Shown: positions 25,443-33,547, numbered from the stretch's first letter. The stretch is DNA of 64,000 bases from Spirochaetia bacterium (GCA_025997595.1 BNUU01000002.1:1-64000); one strand, 5' to 3'. Translations and numbers: made by a program. Notes: a model not told the origin generated them from the letters alone.

Positions 25443-26582
25443 ATGAAGAAAATTTTAGCAGTAATACTGGTCCTTTGCATCGCGGCGGGCTTCGCCTTTG
25501 CCGGCGGGGGAAAAGCCGGCGGGAGCAGTGCATCCGGCGGTTCAACCTTTATCGGCATTGCCATGCCCGAGACCCATGTCCAGCGCTGGGTGAAAGACGG
25601 GGCTTCCCTCAAGAAGTTCGCCGAAGACAAGGGCTACCGGGCCGAAACATCCTTTGGTGATGCGGACCAGAGTGTACAGAACCGGCAGATCGAAGGCTTC
25701 CTGACCCAGGGCGCCAAGGTCCTCGTTATCGGCAGCGTCAATGAAGGGGTTATCTCCGCAGTGGCTTCCGCCGCACAGGACAAGGTGGCGGTCATCGCCT
25801 ATGACCGGATCATCTCCAACTCCGCCGACTATGACTACTACATCACCTTCAACAACTTCAAGGTCGGCCAGTTCCAGGGCCAGGGTATTGAGCAGGGGCT
25901 GAATTTGAAAGCCGCCACCGCCGCCAATCCCAAGTACATCACCCTCTTTGCGGGGTCCCCCACAGACGGCAACGCCTTCTTCTTCTATGACGGCGCCATG
26001 AGCGTCCTCAACCCCTACATCGACAGCGGCGTCCTTAAAGTCGTGGGGCCCTATCCCAAGACTTCCAAAGATACTGCCAACTTCCAGCGGATCGCCACCG
26101 AAAACTGGTCCGGCCCCATTGCCAAGACCCGGATGGAAAACCTCCTGAACAACGATGCCCGGGATGTGGTGCTTGACGCGGTCCTCGCCCCCAATGATAC
26201 CCTGGCGCGGGCCATCATCGAAGCCTGCCTTGCGGATGCCAAATATGCGGCAGCGGGTAAGCTCCCGGTGACAACCGGCCAGGACGCGGAAGCGGATTCA
26301 ACCCTGTCCATCAAAAACGGCCGGCAGTATATGACCGTATTCAAGGACACCACCAAACTGGCGGAAGCGGCCATTCTTCTGGCGGATCAGATCCTCAAGG
26401 GCCAGACCATCAACATCCCCGGCGCCACCCTGGCTTCCGGTGATCTTCTCTCCATCGGCGATACCGGTAAGAAGGTGGTAAAGGCCTACCTGCTGGAACC
26501 CATCCTCGTAACCAAAGACAACTGGCAGGTTCCTGTCCAGGCAGGTTTCTATACCCCTGAAGAAGAAGCCCGGCTCAAGTAA
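25443..26582 (+). CDS. chvE: Multiple-monosaccharide ABC transporter, substrate-binding protein (ChvE type)
   Basis: A 379-residue secreted binding protein with signal peptide MKKILAVILVLCIAAGFAFA. The two-lobed sugar-binding fold contains TFIGIAMPETHVQRWVKDG, VLVIGSVNEGVISAVASAA, VIAYDRII, DAVLAPNDTLARAIIEA and TGQDAEADSTLSI, close to ChvE and xylose-binding proteins. ChvE of Agrobacterium binds several aldose monosaccharides such as arabinose, galactose, glucose and xylose. A GGAGG precedes the ATG. It is followed by a GguA-type ATPase and a GguB-type permease, forming a complete importer that is presumably the target of the sensory operon at 16616-21688. Confidence 0.88.
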   Translation: MKKILAVILVLCIAAGFAFAGGGKAGGSSASGGSTFIGIAMPETHVQRWVKDGASLKKFAEDKGYRAETSFGDADQSVQNRQIEGFLTQGAKVLVIGSVNEGVISAVASAAQDKVAVIAYDRIISNSADYDYYITFNNFKVGQFQGQGIEQGLNLKAATAANPKYITLFAGSPTDGNAFFFYDGAMSVLNPYIDSGVLKVVGPYPKTSKDTANFQRIATENWSGPIAKTRMENLLNNDARDVVLDAVLAPNDTLARAIIEACLADAKYAAAGKLPVTTGQDAEADSTLSIKNGRQYMTVFKDTTKLAEAAILLADQILKGQTINIPGATLASGDLLSIGDTGKKVVKAYLLEPILVTKDNWQVPVQAGFYTPEEEARLK

Positions 26583-26590
26583 GATTTTTT

Positions 26591-26660
26591 ACCGCGAAGG
26601 ACAGAGGGACACAAAGGAAAAAACGATTAAATTCTTTGTGTTCCTTGTGTCTTTTGCGTT
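26591..26660. repeat. Intergenic hairpin repeat between chvE and gguA
   Basis: A short diverged copy of the dispersed hairpin: CGCGAAGGACAGAGGGACACAAAGG pairs imperfectly with TTCTTTGTGTTCCTTGTGTCTTTTGCG. It sits between the binding-protein and ATPase genes. A stable mRNA hairpin here could protect the binding-protein message and lower downstream expression. Confidence 0.6.
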
Positions 26661-26686
26661 TAATTACAGGTGGTATGGGGGCAGAA

Positions 26687-28249
26687 ATGAGCGATGAATA
26701 CATTCTTGAAATTGAAGACCTGATTAAGGATTTTCCCGGCGTACGCGCCCTGGACCGGGTTAACCTCAAGGTTAAGCGGGGGGAAATCCATTCCCTCTGC
26801 GGGGAAAACGGCGCGGGAAAGTCCACCCTCATGAACGTCATCAGCGGGGTTTATCCCAGGGGCAGCTACGAAGGCCGGGTTATCTACCGGGGCCATGAGA
26901 CTAATTACCACAGCGTCAAGGACAGTGAAAAGGAAGGGCTTGCCATCATCCATCAGGAACTGGCCCTGAGCCCCTATCTCTCGATTTATGAAAATATTTT
27001 TCTTGGACACATGAAGACCATGCCTTCCGGGGAGAAGGCTCCCGGAGGAGCCTACCGGTTCGGCATTATTAATTGGGATTATTATATAAAGGAATCGCAA
27101 AAATATCTGGATAGGGTAGGTTTGAAAGAAAGCCCCGCCACCATTGTCAGCAAGCTGGGGGTGGGAAAACAGCAGCTCGTGGAAATTGCCCGGGCCCTTT
27201 CCAAAGAGGTGGATCTCCTCATACTTGATGAACCTACCTCCTCGCTCAACGATGAGGAGAGCAGCCATCTTTTGGACCTCATCCTTGAATTCAAGCGTCA
27301 GGGCATTACCTCCATCATGATCTCCCATAAGTTGAACGAGGTCCTTAAAACAGCTGACAGCGTTACGGTCCTCCGGGACGGCAGATCCATTTCCACCTTC
27401 GATGTCAAAAAAGACAAGCTCACCGAGGCCATGCTGATCAAAGACATGGTGGGCCGGGATCTGACCCACCGCTTCCCGGAACGGAAAAGTTCCCCCGGGG
27501 ATACCATCATGGAAGTAAAGAACTGGACTGTTTACCACCCGGATTACCATATGATTAAGGTGGTGGACAACGCTTCTTTCTATTTACGAAAGGGGGAGAT
27601 TCTGGCCTTCTGCGGCCCCATGGGTGCGGGCCGGACCGAGTTGATGATGAGTGTCTACGGCCGGTCCTACGGTTCCCGGAGCGAGGGGGAACTGTACATC
27701 CACGGTACGCCGCTCCGGCTGAATTCCGCCTCAGCCGCCATCAGGGCGGGGCTGAACTATGTTTCGGAGGATCGGAAGGGCCTGGGGCTCATCCTCATCC
27801 AGGATATCAAGACCAATATTTCTACCTCCTCATTGGGGAAACTTTCCCATGCGGGGGTGATGGACGTCCAGCAGGAAATTGAAGCGGCGGAAAAGTACCG
27901 CGGGGAATTACAGATCAAAACCCCTTCGATAAACCAGCTTACCCGGAACCTTTCCGGGGGGAATCAGCAGAAGGTGGTGGTCGGCCGCTCCCTGCTCGCG
28001 GACCCGGATATTTTTATCGTGGACGAGCCCACCCGGGGAATCGATGTGGGGGCCAAAACTGAAATCTACAGCATCCTCAACGACCTGGTGGCCCTGGGCA
28101 AGAGCGTTATCATGGTGACCTCCGAACTCCCCGAGGCACTGGGGCTGGCGGACCGGATCTATGTTATGAACGAGGGAAAAATCAAGGGTATGCTTATGCA
28201 TGAGGAAGCTACCCAGGAAAAGATCATGCAAATCGCCCTGGTAGGATAA
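26687..28249 (+). CDS. gguA: Multiple-monosaccharide ABC transporter, ATP-binding protein (GguA type)
   Basis: A 520-residue double ATPase of the RbsA/XylG class. The first domain has Walker A GENGAGKST, signature LGVGKQQLVEIARAL and Walker B LLILDEPTSSLND. The second has the degenerate P-loop region FCGPMGAGRTELM, NLSGGNQQKVVVGRSL and FIVDEPTRGIDVGAK. I choose MSDEYILEIEDL at 26687 with GGGGGC just upstream. In-frame codons from 26636 come out of the preceding hairpin repeat, and an ATG at 26675 is the nearest alternative. It energises import through the permease encoded next. Confidence 0.9.
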   Translation: MSDEYILEIEDLIKDFPGVRALDRVNLKVKRGEIHSLCGENGAGKSTLMNVISGVYPRGSYEGRVIYRGHETNYHSVKDSEKEGLAIIHQELALSPYLSIYENIFLGHMKTMPSGEKAPGGAYRFGIINWDYYIKESQKYLDRVGLKESPATIVSKLGVGKQQLVEIARALSKEVDLLILDEPTSSLNDEESSHLLDLILEFKRQGITSIMISHKLNEVLKTADSVTVLRDGRSISTFDVKKDKLTEAMLIKDMVGRDLTHRFPERKSSPGDTIMEVKNWTVYHPDYHMIKVVDNASFYLRKGEILAFCGPMGAGRTELMMSVYGRSYGSRSEGELYIHGTPLRLNSASAAIRAGLNYVSEDRKGLGLILIQDIKTNISTSSLGKLSHAGVMDVQQEIEAAEKYRGELQIKTPSINQLTRNLSGGNQQKVVVGRSLLADPDIFIVDEPTRGIDVGAKTEIYSILNDLVALGKSVIMVTSELPEALGLADRIYVMNEGKIKGMLMHEEATQEKIMQIALVG

Positions 28250-28275
28250 TGTAATTTCATCAAAAGGAGTGAATA

Positions 28276-29466
28276 ATGAGTGACAGCGCGGACAAGAAGA
28301 ATACCGTCCTTACCCTGATTAAAAACAATATCCGGAGTTATACCATGTTCCTGGTGCTGGTGGCGATCATGGCGGTCTTTGCCTTCCTCACCGGGGGCAC
28401 CAACCTCAATTCCCGGAATTTTACCAATATCTTTATCCAATATTCCTACGTGCTCATCCTGGCGGTGGGCATGGTACAGGTGATGATCATCGGCTGCGTC
28501 GACCTTTCGGTGGGCTCGGTCTGCGCCTTCGTGGGGGCCATCAGCGCCATGGTTTACAATACCGGCGTGGGGATGGTTCCTACCCTGCTGGTTGCCCTCC
28601 TCATCGGTCTCCTCATCGGCGCCTTCCAGGGCTTCTGGGTCGCCTATCTGAAAATTCCCGCATTCATTGTTACCCTGGCGGGTATGCTCCTCTTCCGGGG
28701 CCTTACCTACATCATCACCAATATAAATCCCATCGGCCTTAAGGACGACGGCTACAAACAGATGGCTTCGGGGATGATGGATTTTCCGGCCCTGGAATCC
28801 GGGGGCGTCCACTATACCGCCCTGATCATAGGGGCGGCCCTCTTCATCATCTATGCGGCGGCGGAGTGTATTTCCCGGCAAAAACGGATACGGAATAAAT
28901 TTGAAATTGTCCCCCTTCCCCTTTTCATCGGGAAGCTGGTGATATTGGGGGCCCTTATCATCGGCCTCTCCCAGCGTTTCGCCACCTACCGGGGTCTCCC
29001 CAACGTGGTCATCGTTTTGGGGATTACGGTTTTAGTCTTCAATTTCATCATGAAAAGCACTGTCCTGGGCCGCTACATCTATGCCGTGGGGGGCAACGCC
29101 CGGTCGGCTAAACTTTCGGGGATCAATTCCGAACTGGTGTCCTTCCTGGTTTTCTGCATCATGGGGCTGCTCACCGGTCTTGCGGCGGTGGTCTCCACAG
29201 GCTACATGAACAGCGCCCTTCCCCAGGCGGGGAACCTCTTCGAGATGGACGCCATCGCCGCCTGTTACATCGGCGGGGTTTCCGCCTCAGGCGGTATCGG
29301 TACCGTCTTCGGGGTCATTATCGGCGGTCTCGTGATGTCCGCCATCAACAACGGCATGTCCCTGATGAACCTGGGCCAGCATTACCAGTACGTGGTCAAG
29401 GCCGCGGTGGTGCTCCTGGCGGTGTTCTACGATGTGTATACCCGGCGCAAGTCAGGGTTGAGTTGA
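28276..29466 (+). CDS. gguB: Multiple-monosaccharide ABC transporter, permease (GguB type)
   Basis: This 396-residue permease of the BPD_transp_2 (RbsC/XylH) family has about ten transmembrane helices. Conserved segments are QVMIIGCVDLSVGSVCAFVGA, LKIPAFIVTLAGMLLFRGLTYIITN, VGGNARSAKLSGIN and GGVSASGGIGTVFGVIIGGLVM. The extended cytoplasmic region around 185-240 (AECISRQKRIRNKFEIVPLPLF) is typical of GguB and longer than RbsC. AAAAGGAG precedes the ATG. It completes the importer. Confidence 0.9.
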   Translation: MSDSADKKNTVLTLIKNNIRSYTMFLVLVAIMAVFAFLTGGTNLNSRNFTNIFIQYSYVLILAVGMVQVMIIGCVDLSVGSVCAFVGAISAMVYNTGVGMVPTLLVALLIGLLIGAFQGFWVAYLKIPAFIVTLAGMLLFRGLTYIITNINPIGLKDDGYKQMASGMMDFPALESGGVHYTALIIGAALFIIYAAAECISRQKRIRNKFEIVPLPLFIGKLVILGALIIGLSQRFATYRGLPNVVIVLGITVLVFNFIMKSTVLGRYIYAVGGNARSAKLSGINSELVSFLVFCIMGLLTGLAAVVSTGYMNSALPQAGNLFEMDAIAACYIGGVSASGGIGTVFGVIIGGLVMSAINNGMSLMNLGQHYQYVVKAAVVLLAVFYDVYTRRKSGLS

Positions 29467-29492
29467 AGTAACAAATAAGAAGGAAGAATAAT

Positions 29493-29645
29493 TAACCAGG
29501 GGAACCTGTGGACCATAGGTTCCTTGGGTTCCGGGACACGAAGGACATAAAGGGAAGAAATGGAAGAAGATTTGAGAACTTTCGAATCTTTCCTTCTTCC
29601 TTCGTGCCCTTTGTGCCCCGCTGTCCCTGGACAGCTTGTGGTTAT
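29493..29645. repeat. Intergenic hairpin repeat, CACGAAGGACA family
   Basis: Left arm AACCAGGGGAACC...GGGACACGAAGGACATAAAGGGAAG pairs with right arm CTTCCTTCGTGCCCTTTGTGCCCC...TTGTGGTTA. An inner stem has GAAAG/CTTTC at its tip, and the spacer module CTGTCCCTGGACAGC is present. It lies between the converging gguB and BRO-type genes, where it could act as a bidirectional terminator. Confidence 0.65.
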
Positions 29646-29689
29646 CCTTCCTCATTCCCCCCAGTTAGCGGCGGTACCGCTATCCAGGT

Positions 29690-30532
29690 CTACCGTTTCT
29701 CAATTTTTGGTACAATGCCCTTTTTAGCGTTTAGAGGGGATATTACTTTTTTACCGGTTTTCGCTTCCAGTTCCAGACGGGCATTACGGGCAATTGCGCC
29801 GCCTTTTTGGGCAACTTGCGCGTGTTCGTCAAAGGTTACCGGCAGGTTTGATTCTGAAATTTGTTTCGTAGAAAGTTCCGCAAGCATATTCAAAACCAAT
29901 TCGGCATTGGTCATATTGTCGCGGAGATTTTCCTTTTTCAGCCCTTTGTACTTTTTATACTCTCTGGTGGTTTTATCCGACCATGTATGGGTGATTATAT
30001 CGGTAAGCGTGGCAAACTGGACGCCTTCCTGCAAACCCCGCTCTTTCCATTCATTGGTCAATTCTTTGCGGATTTCGATACTTTTTAAGCGTTGATTGAT
30101 CCAATTGTCGGAATAGCCAAGCCGTTTGTAGTCTAACATTGCCTGTTCTATGGACAATTCCGGGTCTTGCGCCTGATCCAGCCGCTCTTTGGCAACCTGC
30201 GCTATCCATTGCTTGAATGGTTCGGCCTTTGGCGAAGGGATAGACTGTATCAGGCGGAAAAGCTGCTGCGTATTGGCGACATCGGTAAGCCGCATTTTGC
30301 CATCAGGGGCAAGTAATTTCAACTGGTTACAGTTTGTAACCGTTTCATTCCCTTCAGATTTCAATCGGTTTTTAAGCACTTTCCAATAATTCCGTGCGCC
30401 GGCATGGGTTTCTTGATCGGTCAGCACCGCCACCACATCGACAATGGAAAAATACCACTCATCCTCGTCTTCATTCCATAGGGTGCGGACTTTTTTGGCA
30501 TCGAAAATCTTGATGTCTGCAGATATGTCCAT
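29690..30532 (-). CDS. BRO-N domain protein, DinD/antirepressor-like
   Basis: A 280-residue protein with a Bro-N-type domain at residues about 1-115 (KIFDAKKVRTLWNEDEDEWYFSIVDVVAVLTD, ARNYWKVLKNRLKSEG, LKLLAPDGKMRLTDVANTQQLFRLIQSIPSPKAEPFKQWIA). A C-terminal half follows with RLGYSDNWINQRLKSIEIRKELTNEWKERGL, resembling DinD and phage antirepressor relatives. Family members bind DNA; cellular roles vary. An AAGGAG site lies upstream. Only about 125 bp of unremarkable AT-rich sequence separates it from the terminator of the next gene. No other phage genes are adjacent, so it is probably an isolated accessory gene. Confidence 0.8.
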   Translation of the reverse strand: MDISADIKIFDAKKVRTLWNEDEDEWYFSIVDVVAVLTDQETHAGARNYWKVLKNRLKSEGNETVTNCNQLKLLAPDGKMRLTDVANTQQLFRLIQSIPSPKAEPFKQWIAQVAKERLDQAQDPELSIEQAMLDYKRLGYSDNWINQRLKSIEIRKELTNEWKERGLQEGVQFATLTDIITHTWSDKTTREYKKYKGLKKENLRDNMTNAELVLNMLAELSTKQISESNLPVTFDEHAQVAQKGGAIARNARLELEAKTGKKVISPLNAKKGIVPKIEKR

Positions 30533-30660
30533 TAGGTGAAACTCCTTTATTAATTCAAAAAGTGATGATAGGCCGGCATCACAATCGGTAAACGTACCAA
30601 TTAATTCAGTCTATAAGATAAGGAAATAGTTTGTAAAATGCAAGTAATGGTGGCAGGCAC

Positions 30661-30697
30661 AAAAAAAGCCGGAACGGGCTCTATTCCCGCTCCGGCT
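30661..30697 (-). terminator. Terminator of lipoprotein cassette 2
   Basis: On the minus strand, AGCCGGAGCGGG pairs with CCCGTTCCGGCT and is followed by seven T. The arms are the same as in the terminator of cassette 1, so the duplication included this element. Confidence 0.75.
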
Positions 30698-30732
30698 CTG
30701 GTACTAAATTGTGGATAAGGGCGAAAGAATAA

Positions 30733-30833
30733 TTAACCACAGACCTCACAGACAACACGGACAAAAGAATAAGATTTCAAAGCAAAAGTCCGTGCCGTCC
30801 GTGTGGTGCCGCCAGTAGGCGGCTTCGTGGTTA
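30733..30833. repeat. Intergenic hairpin repeat, CCACGGAC family (copy 2)
   Basis: Starts TTAACCACAGACC and ends GTCCGTGTGGTGCC...TTCGTGGTTA, with the same inner hairpin GCCGCCAGTAGGCGGC as the repeat at 22533. It lies just downstream of the second beta-helix lipoprotein gene, so it belongs to the duplicated cassette. The gap 30533-30866 holds only this repeat, the terminator and the BRO-type gene leader. Confidence 0.6.
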
Positions 30834-30866
30834 TCATTCCTCCCTATTCCCCCCGCATGGGTCCGC

Positions 30867-31766
30867 TTATGGGATGATAGCCGTCCAGCCGGTAACATTA
30901 TCGGTGGAAAGGGCTCCCGTAATATCGCCGTCAACTTTCCATAAGTTGCTGTCTCCGTCGATCCAGAATACCGCATGGCCGTCATACCCATCTTCGTCGG
31001 TGTCGTCGGCGGTGTTGGCGAGGCCTGTGCCGGCGCTGCCGCCGTAGATGGTTCCGCCTGTTTTGGTGAAAGTGCCATCGTAGACCCACACCCCGCCGCC
31101 ATGGCGGTCAGTGGTATTGCCGCTGATGGTTCCGCCGGTCATGGTGAAAGTGCCCTGGTAGACAGACACCCCGCCGCCGGCGCCGCTGTCGGAGAATGTA
31201 TTGCCGCTGATAGTCCCGCCGTTCATGGTGAAAGTGCCGTCGGAGACTTCCACCCCGCGGCCGCTATTGCCGGTGATAGTCCCGCCGTGCATAACAAACT
31301 CCGCCGAGCTATCGGTAATGTACACCAGCCCGGTATCGTTGCCGGCGTGCCCTTTAAGCCCAGCATCCCGCAGTATAAGCGTGCTGTTTGCGTTAGAAAG
31401 CTCGAATAAACCGTTCGAAGGATTCGTTGACCGATGGAGGGTACCGCCGCCCCGCAGGGAAACAACGGCGCCCGCCTTCGGGGTTATGTATACGCCCTCA
31501 ACATCTACCTCAACGGTGATATTGAGTACATAGTTGCCGCCGCCTTCTATTGCGTTTTTGGCGGCCACAAAATCGGCTTTGGTGGTGATGGTGTGCGTGG
31601 TGGGTGTCACGCCGGGGCCGAAGTCGGCTTCATTCATTTCCGCCTCAGTAAGGGGGGTGGGGCCGGGGTCGGGGTCATCGTTGTTGAGGTCGCACCCACC
31701 GAGGACCAGGCCGAAGGCCAGGACCAGCGCAAGGCCGGTCAACATCCATAGTACATTCTTCTTCAT
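30867..31766 (-). CDS. Polymorphic beta-helix surface lipoprotein (cassette 2)
   Basis: A 299-residue paralogue of the lipoprotein at 22655. The signal peptide is MKKNVLWMLTGLALV...LGGC with acylated Cys25. It lacks the Ala-rich helical region of the paralogue and goes straight into a beta-helix (from about residue 55), with repeated MHGGTITGNSG, MNGGTISGNTF and MTGGTISGNTTDRHGGGVWV units. The C-terminus (VDGDITGALSTDN...WTAIIP) is clearly homologous to that of the paralogue, so the two differ mainly in central repeats. Likely surface-exposed. Upstream sites match those of cassette 1. Confidence 0.75.
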   Translation of the reverse strand: MKKNVLWMLTGLALVLAFGLVLGGCDLNNDDPDPGPTPLTEAEMNEADFGPGVTPTTHTITTKADFVAAKNAIEGGGNYVLNITVEVDVEGVYITPKAGAVVSLRGGGTLHRSTNPSNGLFELSNANSTLILRDAGLKGHAGNDTGLVYITDSSAEFVMHGGTITGNSGRGVEVSDGTFTMNGGTISGNTFSDSGAGGGVSVYQGTFTMTGGTISGNTTDRHGGGVWVYDGTFTKTGGTIYGGSAGTGLANTADDTDEDGYDGHAVFWIDGDSNLWKVDGDITGALSTDNVTGWTAIIP

Positions 31767-31774
31767 AGTTTACT

Positions 31775-31795
31775 CCTTGATAATTAATATCAAGG
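31775..31795 (-). promoter_or_regulatory. Hairpin overlapping the Shine-Dalgarno sequence, cassette 2
   Basis: The arms CCTTGATA and TATCAAGG are identical to those of cassette 1 and the loop is TTAAT. The right arm runs into the AAGGAG site that serves the lipoprotein ATG. Confidence 0.6.
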
Positions 31796-31825
31796 TAAAA
31801 ATAGGGCGGACGGCGGGATAATGCT

Positions 31826-31868
31826 ATCAGGGTTTACCCTGATTCTACCCTGATTCTACCCTGATTTT
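31826..31868 (-). promoter_or_regulatory. 11-bp phased repeats and inverted repeat upstream of lipoprotein 2
   Basis: Three direct 11-bp units (ACCCTGATTCT twice, then ACCCTGATTTT; 31836-31868, plus strand) follow and share sequence with ATCAGGGT-TT-ACCCTGAT (31826-31843). They lie between the LuxR-type stop and the lipoprotein leader. The half-site core is CAGGGT here, against TAGGGT in cassette 1. Confidence 0.6.
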
Positions 31869-31872
31869 TGGG

Positions 31873-32787
31873 TTATACGCATTTAACCAGGGCAGACAGG
31901 GCAGAGTGGTTCGGCGCGCCGGTCTTCCGGTATATGTTGCGCAGATGGGTTTCCACCGTTTTGGGGGATACAAAGAGGCCGGCCGCTATTTCCTTGTAGG
32001 ATTTACCCTGTAACAATTCCTCCGCCATCTGCTTCTCCCGGTTGCTTAAGGAGAATTCGGCGCAGAACTGCGGGGAAAGCCCCGCTTCCGGTGTCCAGAC
32101 CGGGGGGGCGCCGGATACCTTTATTGCCAGGGTTTGCGCGCCGCTTTGAATAAGGGCGCGGGTGTAGACGTAGAACACCCCCAGGTTGCAGAATATGCTG
32201 AAAATAGCGAAAAGAAAGCCCGGCAGGTATATGTTGATGCCCTGTTCAGTCACCAGAGGGTCCGCGATTACGGCAAAGACGGTCAGGATTGCCCAAAGCC
32301 CAAAGGGCGGGATAATGGTTAATATCCATGCGGTAAGGGGCGGCTTTGCGGCGTAGCGTTTTATAATATTGTAGAAACATATGGATACCGCGAACACCAG
32401 CAGATATTGGAGATTGTATTGCAGATAGTACCCCGGAGAGCGGGATTCAAGAAAGTGTCCAAAAACCAGGACGATAAGGGAACTGCGGGCATTGTCTATG
32501 GAGGCTTCCATCCCGATATAGAAAAACGCGGTAAAGAGGGAGCGGCGCAGGTCCCCGCTGAGGAAGGCAAAAAGGATCGGGAAAAGCGCCCAGGAAACCC
32601 CGTTCTGAAGAACGGTCATGGGGGTCAGTATCCAGAAAATATAGGCCGCAGGCATGGCAATAAGAAGCGCGATGCGGCGCCAGAGCGCGGGGGGCCGGTG
32701 CATCCAGTAAAACAGCACCCACCATGCGGCGATGCTGGAAGCGGCGCGGGTTAACTCCCAAATAAGGACAGGCTCGTAGCGGTTCAT
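31873..32787 (-). CDS. Membrane-integrated LuxR-type regulator (cassette 2)
   Basis: This 304-residue paralogue of the regulator at 23925 is very similar over its multi-helix membrane part. The C-terminal HTH (LSNREKQMAEELLQGKSYKEIAAGLFVSPKTVETHLRNIYRKTG) differs in the recognition helix (PKTVETHLRN against TRTVEFHLNN). I start it at MNRYEPV (32787) by comparison with cassette 1 and because GGAGCGG lies upstream; a TTG at 32802 is the alternative. The 17-base G tract lies 57 bp upstream. It probably controls the lipoprotein gene downstream. Confidence 0.85.
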   Translation of the reverse strand: MNRYEPVLIWELTRAASSIAAWWVLFYWMHRPPALWRRIALLIAMPAAYIFWILTPMTVLQNGVSWALFPILFAFLSGDLRRSLFTAFFYIGMEASIDNARSSLIVLVFGHFLESRSPGYYLQYNLQYLLVFAVSICFYNIIKRYAAKPPLTAWILTIIPPFGLWAILTVFAVIADPLVTEQGINIYLPGFLFAIFSIFCNLGVFYVYTRALIQSGAQTLAIKVSGAPPVWTPEAGLSPQFCAEFSLSNREKQMAEELLQGKSYKEIAAGLFVSPKTVETHLRNIYRKTGAPNHSALSALVKCV

Positions 32788-32844
32788 AAGCGGCCGCTCC
32801 AAAGCCCTTTTTTAAGAACAGGACAAACAATAAGCCGGGCTAAC

Positions 32845-32861
32845 GGGGGGGGGGGGGGGGG
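32845..32861 (-). promoter_or_regulatory. Poly-G tract (17 G) upstream of LuxR gene 2
   Basis: Seventeen G on the plus strand. The adjoining GTAAACG...TCTTGTCTGGTAGTC block continues almost unchanged from cassette 1 through CATAATACCATATTTT. The length differs from the 15 G of cassette 1, as expected of an unstable tract. Confidence 0.8.
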
Positions 32862-32990
32862 TAAACGCTATCTTGTCTGGTAGTCTGCTTGTCATGCTTT
32901 GCATAATACCATATTTTTTACCCATCGATCCACCGACGAACCGCAGGGCCTGCTCTAAACTTGCCCCACAAAATAAAAACGAAGAATTAT

Positions 32991-33097
32991 TAACCACAAA
33001 GGACCCCAGGGGGTCCGGGGCACGAAGGGAAGAAGATTTGAGCCCTCTTCCTTCGTGCCCTTTGTGTCCCGCTGTCCCTGGACAGCTTTGTGGTTAA
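32991..33097. repeat. Intergenic hairpin repeat, CACGAAGG family
   Basis: AACCACAAAGGACCCCAGGG...GGCACGAAGGGAAG pairs with CTTCCTTCGTGCCCTTTGTG...TTTGTGGTTAAA, including the module CTGTCCCTGGACAGC. It separates cassette 2 from the GxxExxY gene. The 332-bp gap 32803-33134 otherwise has only the G tract and its flank. Confidence 0.65.
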
Positions 33098-33134
33098 ATT
33101 TCTTCTTCTTTGTGGTTATAAATTCTTCTTAAAT

Positions 33135-33518
33135 TCAGAGAACAACCCTTCGTATCCCATCTTTCAGCAGTTTGGTATTGAAATTGAATAAAAACCCCAA
33201 GGAAATGCCGGTAAGTTTCATGTAGGTGAGTATTTGAGCTAAATGAGTATCGTTTAAGTCCTTTATGGCCTTATTTTCGACGATTAATTGATTATGTTCG
33301 ATCATCATATCAACTCGATACCCGCAATCAATGGTTATTCCTTTGTATACAATGGCTATGGGCTTTTCACATTCGACAAAAAGGCCCTGTTGCTGTAATT
33401 CATACTGCAAACACGCCTGATAGGTAGACTCCAGTAAGCCCGGGCCTAAATATGAATGGACTTCATAAGCGCAATCCAAGACCTTTTTTGCGGTTTTTTC
33501 TTGTTCCTGCGTAATCAT
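33135..33518 (-). CDS. GxxExxY family protein
   Basis: A 127-residue protein with the defining motif in YLGPGLLESTYQACL, followed by CEKPIAIVYKGITIDCGYRVDMMIEHNQLIVENKAI. The acidic and Lys residues there form a PD-(D/E)XK-like nuclease core. The family is widespread and its role is not established. The start at 33518 is fixed by AAGGAAG upstream; in-frame sequence beyond it comes from the adjacent hairpin repeat. Confidence 0.85.
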   Translation of the reverse strand: MITQEQEKTAKKVLDCAYEVHSYLGPGLLESTYQACLQYELQQQGLFVECEKPIAIVYKGITIDCGYRVDMMIEHNQLIVENKAIKDLNDTHLAQILTYMKLTGISLGFLFNFNTKLLKDGIRRVVL

Positions 33519-33547
33519 CTTTACTTCCTTCAAGAATGAAGAATAAT

